Shown piece after piece: positions 26,620 to 38,118 of a stretch of 54,685 bases of DNA. The stretch comes from Scleroderma bovista (taxonomy: Eukaryota; Basidiomycota; Agaricomycetes; Boletales; Sclerodermataceae), in contig JAYMGJ010000443.1 of the NCBI GenBank assembly GCA_037178675.1, positions 1 to 54,685 of the forward strand, in the 5' to 3' direction. A model generated the notes under the pieces. The model saw only the letters and a program-made list of their open reading frames with translations. It had not been told where the DNA came from and made no database searches. The first letter of the stretch is position 1; each line of letters begins with the position of its first letter. The position numbers and the translations under genes were made by a program.

Positions 26620-27120
26620 GTTGCTCGCGTTCCTCCTTTGCAGTTCTCGTCGGGGCTACGTTGCACTGAACACGGTCGTGGGAAATTATCACTACGGTTG
26701 CAATTATGGGACATTTGGTACACTAATGTCCCACTACACTGGATTACTTGGGGAAGTGCCCACCGCCGACTGCCCTTGCTTGGCTCTGCAATACAGTAGA
26801 TAGAGGAGGTACGAAAACCCGAATCATGACTATTATATTACTACTATATGATAGACAGATCTACACATGCAATGTACACATCTTTAAAACTTGGGACATC
26901 TACTAGTGTTTGACATCATGGGGTGCAGACCCGTTGGTATTCTGCATCAATGTCTCCATCAAACGAAGCGGTATGAGGGAGTCGACTGTATGTATAAGGG
27001 GCTGCGTTACCCGTGGGAACGCGTCGGTGCAGTTCCCTAGCAGGGAAGATAGGGGTATGCGGACCCAGAGTCCCCTCCCACAGTTGAACCCATACGACTT
27101 ACAACTTACAACGTAGAAGA
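26620..27120. other. Divergent intergenic region between SEC26 and a small plus-strand gene
   Basis: About 500 bp separating two divergently transcribed genes; it should hold both promoters. I see no clear TATA element or repeat. Confidence 0.35.
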
Positions 27121-27947
27121 ATGACTCCCCAGGCTCTCAAGTGTGCTGTACGTCTTTGTACTGACATTGTATCTGTACTCATTTCTGACGGCATCTAAGC
27201 CATTGGCCCCAGCGGCGTTGACCCCACTGGTTGCTCCACCATCAATGCGACAAGATGCCACCCAGCAACAACACAGTGCCCCCCCAGTTCATCTTCGGTG
27301 TAGTTTTGATGAGCACATGAGTCGTGCGTACCCCAACCATTGGCAGCCCATGCCGCAGGAGCATATCAAGTTGGCGTTGTATGCGATGGGCGCCACTGAT
27401 GACACGCTTCTCGACTACCTTGAGATCCTTAACAACCGGTGGGACGAGATGTTTGCCCGGTACCCAAATGGAAAACCTCCTACATATGGAGTACATACAG
27501 TAAAACACTGTTGTCCATGATGCAAATACTAACGATTTCCACTGGCAGGAAAAACCCCAGCTGGATGATGGCGACGTCCTATATTGCCGTATCCCAGACT
27601 CTACCCTCACCATCCGCATCTGGTCCGGTGGCATGGAGCAGTATGGAACGTACTGTCTCGATTTCTTCGACGTTGTTGAACGCACCCCCGTGAACACCCC
27701 CGATGGTTATGTGATCTCGTATTATCCGCACCCAGGCGTGTTTACATTCTCAAGGGAGCTTGTGTCCTGGGAGGCAGCCGCGGGGATAGATAGAATTTCT
27801 GCAGGCATGGAGAAGTACAGCGCCCCAGAAGGATCGCAGCTTGTGCTCACGCGTCCTGGAAAAATGCCCTACTACTTCCAGATTCCCCGCAGACCATCTG
27901 GGAATGGAATAGCGTTTGTTCAACCTCAGGCTGATGTTCCCTATTAG
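27121..27947 (+). CDS. Hypothetical protein, 238 residues, three exons
   Basis: Exons 27121-27147, 27200-27490 and 27549-27947 join in phase 0 with good gt/ag borders, so ATG 27121 is preferred to a longer frame that runs through the first intron. The product has a proline/glutamine-rich N-terminus (about residues 10-35). A helical segment DEHMSRAYPNHWQPMPQEH comes next, then a beta-rich C-terminal half with RIWSGGMEQYGTYCLDFFDV and KMPYYFQIPRRPSGNGIAFV. There is no signal peptide in the spliced form, no membrane segment and no motif I recognise. Codon use and splice sites make it a believable gene. Function is unknown. Confidence 0.6.
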
Positions 27948-28076
27948 CTTAGCATAGTAGGTTTGATGGACTAATAGTACCTCGTACTAGTACAAGGCTC
28001 AGGTTTTTGCGACACGACAGGGGCTGCACTTTCTTGCGAATATTGGGGATTACATGCAAACATTATACATTAGGTC

Positions 28077-30056
28077 TCATCTACCCATGGTTCTAATCTC
28101 CAACCACCTCAGAGGTGGATACATCACACCCGCAAACGCAGCAGCAAGCTATATCATAGTCAGTAACTGAGCACACGGACGGACAAGATGAAAGCAAGAA
28201 CAAGACATACCTCGAAGCCAAGGTCAGCTCCCGCTTTCTCACCGATCGGACCAGTGTACCAGACCTGAGCCATGCCCATTATAGCACCGACCACGCCAAA
28301 GCACCCTGCCAAGACACCAGCAAAGCCCGGAGCAAGTCTATGCAGAGCAATTGGACAACCTTACGCAGAAGGTGAAAAGGTGCACTCACTTGGACGAATT
28401 GTCCCAGTCGGCCAGGTTGTACCCACCAAGCTTTCCTCCCGGCCGTCTGAATATAAAATGCTCCTCCGCGACGATAACAATAAAGAACGCCGTCCAGTAA
28501 CTTAGGATACTCAAAATGTTACTCAGAATCTCTGAGAAATGCTCGCGGCCTGCCACGCCTGCAATGGTGTACACAAGGAAGGCAAAGATGACCCATATGA
28601 ACCGCGGTACGATTGCCAGTGGTCGGCCCAGTGCCTGGATGGACAATGCGGTGGAGTAGGTATTCGGGATATTATTTGCACTGCACGCAAGAGAGAAAGA
28701 CGGGTTAATACGACAAGACCTTGTTATGGTGTAGCGCTTACATGCAGCTGAGTGCCAGCAACACCAACAAGAACCGACCTCCTGCTGCCCACGGCGATAA
28801 TACTTGAGCGATCAAACGGCCAGTCGAACCGTCGGGCCCAAATGCAGTGACGTATGCCGGATCAGTAATGGTGACCAGAGCAGCACCAAGGGCGGTAGTA
28901 AAGCAGATGGGAATGTAAAGTCCGAACCACGTAAGAGTGAACACACGGAGGGCAGATGTATCAGCAGGCAGCCGAACGTTGTAATCCGCAGCGACTGGCG
29001 CCCACTATTCGACAGGAGTTCGTAAGCGGTAAATGGCAAGTGAAGGATCAACGCACTCCAGTGACTGATCCGAATACAATTGCTCCGAAGCTAAGTACGT
29101 CACCAACAAGTGCTCGCCCGGTGCTCTCTGATGATTTCTGTGCGTTCATATCGAAGCCAGCATTTCCACCCAAACCCCAGAGACAGCACATAATGATGAA
29201 CGTCACGATCCATGCGTATCGTTCGTATGTGTGGACCATGTTGTAACCGATAAAACATGGTATAAGACAACATATACCAATGATGATGATTCCGGCAACA
29301 AGGGGAACGCCATGGGTAGGATTGACAGAAGCAAGGGTTTGACCGCCAAGGATGACCGCGATGGTCGCGAAGCCGAGCCTAGATGAAATGCAGTCTGGGA
29401 GAAAAAGGAAAAGAGTGTAGACTTACTGTGTGAGAATGTTAAGAATGGAGTAAATGATACATCCGACATAACCGGAGCTATAACGTGTGATGACCATGGT
29501 TCGCAAGCCTGTTTTCGGGCCGAGAGTAGCTATGAAGGCGGTGGCGGTGGCCCCAAGACAGGCGAAGCACATGATGGTAACGAGACAATGGCTAGTGGAA
29601 GTGTAAAGTGGGCTTTAAGTACACCAGGAGACACTCACTAGAAGGTGAGTGTAAAGACAAACTGGCCTAAGACACCAATGGGGATTGTCGTCAGCACAGT
29701 ATTGACAGACCTGTTCGGCATTATAACATGTCATCGACGAGGAAGGAGGTGCGGCAGCATGCATATAGGCTCACCACCACATGAACAAGCTGATCCGGGA
29801 GATACATCGTGAACATATGCACGAATCGTGTTTATTCGACTCACTTGTTCCACGCATTCTTTCCTTCTCTCTGGTCCTCGGGAACACGTTCTACGCCTCT
29901 CGCCTCGACACCGCTTGCAAAGAGCTTGGCGAGTACTGGGCCAATCTTTGTCCCGAAGCGCGTTGCGATAGCTTGGTCTGGGGCCCGTTCGGCATCAGAG
30001 ATGGCATCATCAACGGCGACAGCCTTTTCCTTGTCTTCGTAGTAGCTTTCTGACAT
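28077..30056 (-). CDS. NCS1-family purine-cytosine permease
   Basis: Plasma-membrane proton symporter of the nucleobase-cation-symport-1 family, FCY2-like, importing cytosine and purines. The acidic cytoplasmic N-terminus is MSESYYEDKEKAVAVDD, followed by the conserved GVERVPEDQR segment. The first helices read NKSFMWWSVNTVLTTIPIG. The hallmark loop GPKTGLRTMVITRYSSGY (about 29470-29530) is typical of Fcy2 proteins. Further helices include YAWIVTFIIMCCLWGLGG, and WAPVAADYNVRLPADTS, the conserved substrate-site region, lies near 28960-29010. The last exon after a short intron gives LAAAFAGVMYPPLRWLEIR, with TGA at 28077-28079. About 12 helices are expected and the length fits. It could favour one nucleobase; that cannot be read here. 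Confidence 0.9.
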
Positions 30057-30903
30057 GGGAGGAGGTGGAGGGTGATAGGGTGTCGATGAGGGGCGAATAC
30101 TTCACCGACGGAACGATTAGTGAGGGGGTGTTGCTAAAAATATTTTAGTGATTGGCGCACGCTCTAGGCTAAGAAAAATGGGGAGGCCTACAATGCATGT
30201 TGATGGCGTTGCTGGTGCTGGATAGCTTCGAATGCTTACACGCCGACGAGGTGAAGGCCGTCTCATTCGAACCCTGACTCGGAGAATGCATCTCGAGACT
30301 CGAAGCCATTAGCCAAATGGGGACTATTACTCTCCCTCGACTTTCAACCAAGTACCTTAGACCAGAAACACAGCTGGTCTGGAGACAACCATTTATTCGC
30401 TGGCACGTCGGCATAGATTCTCCAGCACTTCACCATATAATCCCCGTCCATGAAGTACTGAAGCACAACTTGGTGGACTTCGAGCGTTCGCTGCGTTCCG
30501 CGACGGAGAAAAAAGTGGTGGCCTTACTTTTCATTTCCGATGAAAAGTTCAGGCTTTGGCGATGGCCGTTTCACGCAAACCACGCGTTTACGTCTTACAC
30601 GATGCCCCGAGGTTCATGGCAAGGAAAACTGTGTCTCCGTAGTTTAGGGATTACGAACTTGAAGCTCGTTTCGGGCCGGAAGCCCTCAGGACTTCGCCCA
30701 ACCCCTACGTACCATCCCCCCTGTACCTACGTACATCCGCATCAGCGTTCATTGCAATAATGAGTATCTCCCACCGCATCAGCTGAGCGCCCCGAGGCGT
30801 AGATTCAAAACTAACTGCCAACTTTCATCGATTACATAATCTTTAATTGGCTTTCCCGGCCTTGGTACTACACATATCTGCAACTTGTCTGCATCAACTA
30901 CCC
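30057..30903. other. Divergent intergenic region, permease / RSC7
   Basis: About 850 bp between divergent starts, holding both promoters. A 147-residue frame at 30317-30760 (+) is open but shows no domain, no splice sites and no related sequence in the window. I treat it as unproven. Confidence 0.35.
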
Positions 30904-32653
30904 ATGCCTAAAATCATCCTCAAGCCCCGCCTAGCACGTCTAGAAGCAGCAGAAAACCGTCGTTCGCGCACCCCTGCAGTCCCAACTCCCCCCCCTCCAC
31001 GCGAACTGGACAACGACGATGACAACGACGACGTAGAGGAAGAAGACGTCCACGCAAAGCGCGAAGAATCGGAGGGCGTTCTTGATGATGAAGAGCCTGA
31101 TGTGGACGAGGGTGAGGGCGAGGGTGAGGGGGAAGTAGACGAGGTGGAAGGTGTCGGCGAAGAAATGGGTGAGGAGGGGCCGGAATCGCAGTTATTTTCT
31201 CGTTCTCGCGGGCGGCCCCGTGGTCGGGCTCGTGGTGCAATACCAGCAGGAACCCCTCGTGCACGCGGACGTGGTCGTGGTAAGCCAAGAGCTCGAGCAA
31301 GGGGGAAAGGCCCGGGAGCGCGGCCTTCGCAGGACGTCGACGGTGAAGTGGGGGAGGAAGGTGGCAACGAAGATGGCAGACCGTGGCGCCGGGTCGGAGA
31401 TAGGGTGTACTACATTGAAAGAGACGAGTTCGTCACGGAACCTGACGAGAAGGGAGATCAAAAAATTGATATAGACGGGATCCTGCAAGGTGGTGAGTTG
31501 AATGTTCCTTTTTGTCAGTCTGGCAGTCTCATCGTGACTATAACAGGCCGACGTTTTAAATGTAGCACATTTGTACTACCCACCCGGCATCCAACTCGCC
31601 ATTATATGCTTGCCATCGACGCAGCCCGTTCATCGGGATTCAGGGACTCGCTGTATTACTTCCGCAAGAATGCTCTTGCACTCAAGCTCAGCGCCTCACA
31701 GCCAGAGAAGGAGCTCCTCATCCAGGCTGGGAAACTAGGGGCCCATTTGAAAACGCGAAGTGTGACGCTGGTAACTGCGCGAAGCGCATACAAGCTGCAT
31801 GGCGCCAAGATGATAATTGGTAAATGCACCTTCCGTCCATTTTATCTGAATTACTCCATATTGACTTCGTACAGATGGATGCTGGGTTACGGACGATTAC
31901 TATGAAGATCGTGCTCTACAGGACGTAACAGCGAAAGGTATCATACCCGGTTCCCCAGTTGGAGAACTTCCCGACCCCACTGCCACTGCCTCGAGCAACC
32001 TCCCCGCTAATGCTCTTCCTGCTCAAGCTTCTTCGGGCGTTTCCCATGGCGTATATCGCGCAGGCGGTCCAACTACACTCTTCGGTGGTGCAGGTCTGGG
32101 TCCGTTTAGTGATGGCCCACACAGTGCTGTCAGGAAGAGCATGTTATCGAGGGATGGTTTGTCATCGCAGAACTGGATGGCAGAAGCTGCGAGGCGTGTA
32201 AGCGAGATGAACAGTAATTTTGCCAAGATGAGGCGAGAGGCGATGGTTCCGTGCGGTGGCATATTAGATGATGGCGTCAAAGCGAAGTTGAAGGAGCAGT
32301 CGGCTAATATGGCCGGTGATAGTGATGGGAGTACGAAGAAGAAACGGAAGGCGGAACATTCCCAGTTTCCGCTGGGTGTGTACGAGCCACACACTGGCAT
32401 GGTGTGTTGTAAGTATTTTGAAGACTACTTACGGACTTGTTCTGAAATTTTGGGTTGTCTAGACCGATCGGACACCCAGCCAACGCGATGTCGTTGGGAG
32501 CAGGTGGTTGCACGGCGGGTCCTAGGAGGTACGAAGGTTGGGAATGGTGCATGGGCACTTGCATGGGTCGATACGTGTTTAGACCTACCAGGACCAAAGG
32601 ATCTTGATCCTGGTGCGGACGAGAGGGCAGCGTTGATGACATCAGTAATTTGA
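30904..32653 (+). CDS. RSC7: RSC/SWI-SNF chromatin-remodelling subunit RSC7 (NPL6/Swp82 family)
   Basis: Nuclear accessory subunit of RSC-type ATP-dependent remodelling complexes. From ATG 30904 (MPKIILKPRLARLEAAE) comes a long acidic stretch rich in Glu/Asp (about residues 35-95), then an Arg/Gly-rich AT-hook-like region (GRPRGRARGAIP, RGRGRGKPRARARGKG). The family core follows: DRVYYIERDEFVTEPDEKGD, GFRDSLYYFRKNALALKLS and LVTARSAYKLHGAKMIIDG, matching the CRC_subunit (Rsc7/Swp82) domain. The C-terminal block is TQPTRCRWE with GGTKVGNGAWALAWVDT. The last intron (32409-32462, gtaagt...ctag) is 54 bp, in frame and stop-free, so retention would insert 18 residues. The final exon is duplicated, in broken form, at 39822-40215. 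Confidence 0.88.
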
Positions 32654-32825
32654 GTGCTCTGAATCTAAGGTGTCTGCAAGGATCAAACGATGTTGGTACA
32701 ACAAAGTCATGACATCGCGTTGGGTGTCGCGTGTTAAGCTAACTGACGAGTTGGCATACATAAAACGATAGAAGCGTGTGTATTCTTCTCTATTGGACGT
32801 CAACGATGGAGTCAAGACCACTGGA
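32431..32825 (+). repeat. Segmental duplication, source copy (RSC7 last exon and 3' flank)
   Basis: About 395 bp matching 39822-40215 in direct orientation at high identity, covering the end of the last RSC7 intron, the last exon and about 170 bp of 3' flank. Both copies end at the same point (actgga) and then diverge. Confidence 0.85.
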
Positions 32826-33444
32826 TGGTGACAGAAGTGTCCTGTCGATCACCACGTACCTAAAAAGCTTACCCTTGCCGGTCCCCTACTTGATTACCAT
32901 ACTCACTGTACTAGTCTGGGCACTACTGCCCTTTACTTAGATTTTGTCACGAATCGGACACGGGATGGCACCAGTGGCTATGCCATAAACCGACACCCGG
33001 GATTTGGACATGGGGGGGAATGGTGGCTATACCGTGGACAGAGACATGGGAGTCGAACACAAGATAACCTGGGCCCTGGACATCAACAAAAGGCCGTCAG
33101 TTGTGCGAAAGGAGGAGAGGAAAGACTCAACGAGATAAACCTAAGCAACAAGTCTATGAGTTAAGGGCCTAAACATTAATAAAAGCCTTTGGTTATACCA
33201 GAAAAGGAAATTGTAGGGAAAAGGGAGGTATGCGACAAGAGGTGTATGAAAAAGGGAAAGGAAAGAGACAAGACGAACCTAAACAAGTCCGCCAGTCTGA
33301 AAAGGACCTGTCTGCACCAACAACTAACCCATAAATAATGGAAGAAGCATAGAAGATGTTGCGGAAGCAAGAGAAACGAGACGGCTCACCTCCCACCACC
33401 ACAGCAGCCTATCCCCGATATCGTTCTGGTCGATGTCGCGGTGC
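32654..33444. other. Intergenic, 3' flanks of RSC7 and protease copy 1
   Basis: The left part belongs to the duplicated RSC7 3' flank. The right part (about 33090-33440) is the 3' flank of protease copy 1 and is closely matched, in inverted orientation, by 50767-51134 behind protease copy 3. Between lies a short stretch (32940-33080) with loosely repeated tgg/cacgggat phrases and no gene. Confidence 0.5.
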
Positions 33445-35124
33445 CTAGGCCATGACTGGGTAGAGGTGGGCGTCAGGAAACCCATTGTCCTTGATGCGTT
33501 GCAAGAGCCAGAAGAAAGGTGTCGCGTACGTGATGTCTGAGGACTCCGTCTTGCCAGCACCACCGGTGAGGAGGCCGCCGATACGTCCACGCCTGTCAAC
33601 GATGATAGAGCCCGAATCGCCGGGGGCGGAGAAGACCCCGGACTCATAGTCATAGGGGAGGATAGCCCACTCCATCGACGTCTGGTGAGTGCCGTTGTTG
33701 AAGTACTCGCGGACGAAGGAGAAGATGCCGGTACCATGGCCTATAGTGAGGCCGGTGGTGTTGCCATCCTTTAGGACTAGGAGGCACGGTTTGCCGTTGT
33801 GGTCGAGCATATCCGGATTGTGCATCTGGTCTTCCTGCATGACATCCCGAAGCTCGAGGAGGCGGTCTTCCGGATATTCGAAGGTCGTGGTGACGTCGGC
33901 GCGGGATACCTTAAATATGATGTCCTCGAGCGGAATCTTCACACCTGGATATAGCAGTTAGGCTAGACGGCCCTAGTGAGATAGATCAAAACACACCAAG
34001 GTCAATCACGTTACCCCTAAAGGTGTTCTTGATCTTGGAGCTGTCGAGCTCGACAATGGCATAGTCTTCGGTGAAACATTCCGTGCCGGCGCCGAAAGTA
34101 ATAGGAGGGGAGCAGACGACGTGGCCTAAGACGCGCTGGCTCAGTTGGCTCCACTTCTTCATGACTTTGTCGTGGAACTTGTCGAGGGCCTCCACCGCCT
34201 TGTTCCCCTTGTCCGACAACCACTGAATCTCCTTCCGCATCTTCGTAGCCTCCTCAACGTCGCCCTCGTCCTCGCCAGCCTCCCTCTTCTGCAACTCATC
34301 AATCCGCTTGTTGTAGTACACGGCCTTTGTGCGGTGTTGTCCGATCGTGCTCTTGATGGATTTGATGAGGTTGTCGAACGCCTTGGTGCCGAGAAGGAGG
34401 ACGTTGCGACGAGGCGCGCTGGTGTTTCTGTGGGTGTAGTTGACGTTAGGCCCCTTGTTTGGTGGGAAGAGGACATGGCGAGCTGTGACAAGCAAGATCT
34501 TCTTGCTGTTGCCACCTTCGGCAAGGTAGAGACCCCCGGTGCCCTCAACATGAGATGTGTTCTGGGCAGCAATGAAGAGCCCGAGCGCAGGAGTAAGAGG
34601 ACTGCGAACGTCGACGGTTGGGTGGAAATCAGAAACAGGTTTGAGGAGGTCTGAACCGGCCAACCGGGTGTAGATGGACTCCCGGTACTCGACTTCAAGT
34701 CATCAGTGATTTTGAACTCCTCGAGAAGGTCCAGGCAGCCGTGCGCCGCGGTGTGGGCTTCCTTGCCACACAGAGTTTCGGGAGCGACACCAATCCAAAC
34801 TACGACAGGACCGATGGCCTCTCCCTTTCCGACCTTGATAAAGCGAACAACATCTATGGTTGTCCACAAGACCCCAACGGAATCCAGAATGTCACGAACT
34901 TTCGGACCCACGTCCTTCCAGACGGTGTTGAGCTTGTGGCCGAAGACTGGGCGGAGCTCCTTCAACTCCCGGTAGGCCTCGAGTCCGGTGGGCTTCGTCC
35001 ACGGAGTGGGCCCCGTACGGTAAACCAACCTGGGGCTAGAGGGCAGGCCTGAGTAGTACCACATTGCCTCCGGCTTGGAGACAGAGTACTGAGACGAAGA
35101 AGTGCTGGATGCGGAGTCATCCAT
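33445..35124 (-). pseudogene. PA-clan (trypsin-like) protease, copy 1, frameshifted
   Basis: Homologue of the genes at 42393 and 49065 with the same two-exon layout. The frame from ATG 35124 (MDDSASSTSSSQYS) is good until about 34700. There two extra bases, relative to both other copies, shift the frame just after KITD and before the conserved YRESIYTRLAG. Downstream, in the new frame, everything is preserved: LLVTARHVLFP (catalytic His), FTEDYAIVELD (Asp) and SAPGDSGSIIVD (Ser), ending PVMA with the stop at 33445. Preservation after the break suggests a young lesion or a sequencing error. The 5' flank (to about 35270) matches copy 2 and the 3' flank matches copy 3, so this copy has the most complete surroundings. 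Confidence 0.75.
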
Positions 35125-35512
35125 CAACAAAACAAGCAAATTGTTGTGCAGAGTTCCGATTGTCAAACCTCCAACAAAATTAGTAGTTGCACGCAAGACC
35201 TTGAGTGCTAGAACAGAGATCAATTCACTGTCAAATGGAGACAACATACACGATACCTAGAACAGAGAAGCACGACGTTAGGGAGAGAAGAAGGAAAAAG
35301 GAGTCAGCGGCATAGGAGTACTTGTCCAAAAAAAAAGACAGGCTGATTTGAGAACATAGTATTATGTAAGCCCACAGTGGGCGCGGACTCACGTTTGGCG
35401 CTGGAATGTATGGGAACGATTGTCTTCCATCGAATCTTTGGTCTGCCTTGGGGAGACTAGGAACGTATCGGGCTTTCTTTCATCTCTGTCGCCTGATTGA
35501 TAACGAGGGAGG

Positions 35513-37591
35513 ATGGCGGGCTTACCTCCGCAAATCCCAGACAGCCTCCAGATCTACAAGTAAGTCCAGGAGACATTGCATGGCAAAGACGGCCTGACCT
35601 GCTTCATAGTTCATATGTCGTAGATCCTGAATGGCAACGCAAATTCACAATTATCTGGTGCTCCGCTGTTGGAGTGGTGGCTATTGCCTCGCTTCCGAAG
35701 CTCGCACGGTCTGTGAGGAATGGGCGTTCCCTGAAGGGCTTCTTTGGCATCTCCGAAGACCTCCAGAAGGGAGGTTACATCTCCGTTGCCCGCCAGGATA
35801 AACTTCCATCGCCTCTTTCTAATAACCGTTTTACAAGGATTTGGTGCTCTATAACTTCTGTCCGATACTGGACATTGCCATACATTGAGCTGAACGTCGC
35901 ACAAAGTTGGCTTTATTTCTCACAGAAGAGACCGTCGACCTGAGCATGGGTTTTTAGCTTGTATTATTCTTGCATATCTCGGTGTCGTTTTACTTTGCAT
36001 CATAAAGGATGCCCCTCTGATATCTAATCCTAACCGTGCTGGTAAGCTAACACTCATCTGACCATTCGGCTTGTTTCTCATACCGTTGCAGGTTTCCTCG
36101 CGATTGCTCAAGTACCCGTCGTATTTCTCTTTGCAACAAAGAACTCTATTTTATCGCTACTTCTTGGACCTGGGAATGGATATGAAAAACTCAACTACGT
36201 GCACCGCATGGCCGGCAGATTGATGTTCCTTTCGGCGTGCATCCACGGATCGCTCTGGATACGCAATCATTTGGAATACGATCTTCCTATCCTTGGTCAG
36301 CAGAAGGAAACGTCTGGCGTTGCAGCCTTCTCGCTGCTTGGTATCATTGTTCTAACTTCGCTTCGACCTGTTCGAAGGTTGTTCTATGGAGCCTTTTTCT
36401 TTGCTCAGTGAGTCAGTCCGTATCACCACACACCATACACCCATCGTCTTTTGAAGCATTTTAGCATTTGGGGCATTCTTTGTTACAATCCGCTATCACA
36501 CACTCTATGCAGCACCTTGGATATATCCTGCTCTGGCGTTTTTTGGCGCAGATGTATTTCTACGTTTCCTGCGCTACCGTATCAAGGATGCGAGGCTCAT
36601 AGCCCTGGATAATTCCATGACAGTTGTGAGTGACGAAATGATGTTTATATCTGCTGTTTTTTTTAGCTCCACCCAACAGGTGCAAGTCATAGATTGTGAT
36701 GATGGCTGGTCGGCTGGTCAGCATGTCCGACTCCGAGTTTTCTTCTCTAATAAGGCGTTTGAGACTCACCCTTTTACAATCTTATCGGCTCCTCCTGCCC
36801 GATCATGCCTTTCGAACTCGGGAATGATACTTGCTGCACGAGTGAATGGTGATTGGACGCAGTCATTGAATGACTTCACGCGGCAGGAGCAAGACAGGCT
36901 TCAATTTTCAGAGAAGGACGATGAACGCGGTGTACCGGTACACGTCATGATCGATGGTCCTTATGGGGGCTCGAGTGTTGACCTTGGTCAATATGAGACT
37001 GCATTACTAATTGCAGGGGGCTCTGGAGCCACATTCACGCTTGGAATCCTTGACGATATCGTTGGCAGGTGTGTCAAGCTCGGACGTCGTAATGGAGAAC
37101 AAACAAGAAGAATTGAATTTGTTTGGTGCTTAAGATCATTCGGTACGCCCCATCCGCATCTGACAACTATACAATCTTTTCTTCTTCACTCATTCATCTC
37201 CGTTATCATAGGTCATATATCATGGTTTTCCTCGATGTTAATCGCTATTGCCAACGTAGCAGCCCAAAGCACGCTAGACCTTCACATATCTATCTTTGTC
37301 ACATGTCTTTGCGACCCTGAGGCTGTCCCAGTCATCCCTAATTGCGATGTCAAGCTTGGACGTCCATCAGCTTACTCTCTCTTGTGCGAGGTGACTGCGA
37401 ATTCCCCTGGCTCGTCTCTTGAATCGGCAAAGGGAAATACAAGTTCTGTGCATGGAGGTGGAGTTGCAGTATGCGTCAGTGGGCCTGAGAGCTTAACAAG
37501 GGAAACTCAGAACGCAGTAGTAAAGTTGGGGGCGACGAAAGCAATGGAGCTAGGAGGGATATCAGTTCACGTGGAAAGCTTCACACTATGA
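35513..37591 (+). CDS. FRE: Ferric reductase-like transmembrane oxidoreductase
   Basis: Membrane flavocytochrome of the FRE/NOX superfamily, moving electrons from NADPH via FAD and haem to extracellular iron or copper. From ATG 35513 (MAGLPPQIPDSLQIYN), exon 2 opens the first helix (KFTIIWCSAVGVVAIAS). Haem-ligand helices carry NYVHRMAGRLMFLSACIHGS and later TIRYHTLY. The FAD-binding barrel has THPFTILSAPPA (about 36765-36800). The NADPH domain has IAGGSGATFTLGILDD (about 37010-37060) and the closing VCVSGPESLTRETQNAV. The end is HVESFTL at 37591. Eight or so short introns with good borders are needed; the frame is open throughout. It lies inside a block bracketed by the RSC7-exon repeats. 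The metal substrate is not predictable. Confidence 0.87.
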
Positions 37592-37831
37592 TTTATGCAA
37601 GGGTTGCTAGTGGGGGCTAGTTTCTTGTAATAGCGTATTCTGTCCAGGTTGATGGAACTGTATGGATATTACAATTTTTATTTACTTTGTTCAGCCATCG
37701 CTGGAATGAACGGTCGTTGTCGGGATTCATCATGATATTAATGGGTAAGGCGCTTAAATTTTGGCTCTTTGGTGCCACCTGCCACCCTGCTCGCACTGAA
37801 CAATCAATTATGTAAATTATCCTGACGTTCT

Positions 37832-37956
37832 GTACCCATTGACCACATCGACCACGACGGCAAAAGACGAGGGACTGACAAGCGTCGGTACCCATCGACC
37901 ACATCGACCACAACTGCAAAAGACGAGGGACTGACAAGCGTCAGTACCCATCGAGC
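37832..37956 (+). repeat. 56-bp minisatellite, about 2.2 copies
   Basis: Units start at 37832, 37888 and 37944 (gtacccatygaccacatcga...). The first two differ at a handful of positions; the third is cut after about 12 bases. It lies in the 3' intergenic space of the ferric reductase gene. Confidence 0.85.
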
Positions 37957-38118
37957 ATCATCATACACGATCTGCAAATGCGTTAGTTAGTCAGATCCCA
38001 GGGATGAATAACTTACCTTCAACATCGACACCATCCGACGGAGGTAGTGGCTATCGACGTTGTCATGCAGGTAATGCCGGTGCCCAACGTCTTGGACGAT
38101 GCTGTCCGTCGACGTCGT

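Noticed and set aside
30230..30310. tRNA-like GGGTTCGAAT box on the minus strand
   Set aside because: No matching acceptor stem, anticodon arm or A box around it.
30317..30760. 147-residue open frame between the permease and RSC7
   Set aside because: No domain, no introns, and it occupies the shared promoter region; likely chance.
30900..31370. Long minus-strand frames opposite the RSC7 acidic and Arg/Gly-rich region
   Set aside because: Shadows of biased coding sequence; the plus frame matches the RSC7 family.
37832..37956. CRISPR-like repeat array
   Set aside because: Units are contiguous 56-bp tandem copies without spacers, in a eukaryotic genome.
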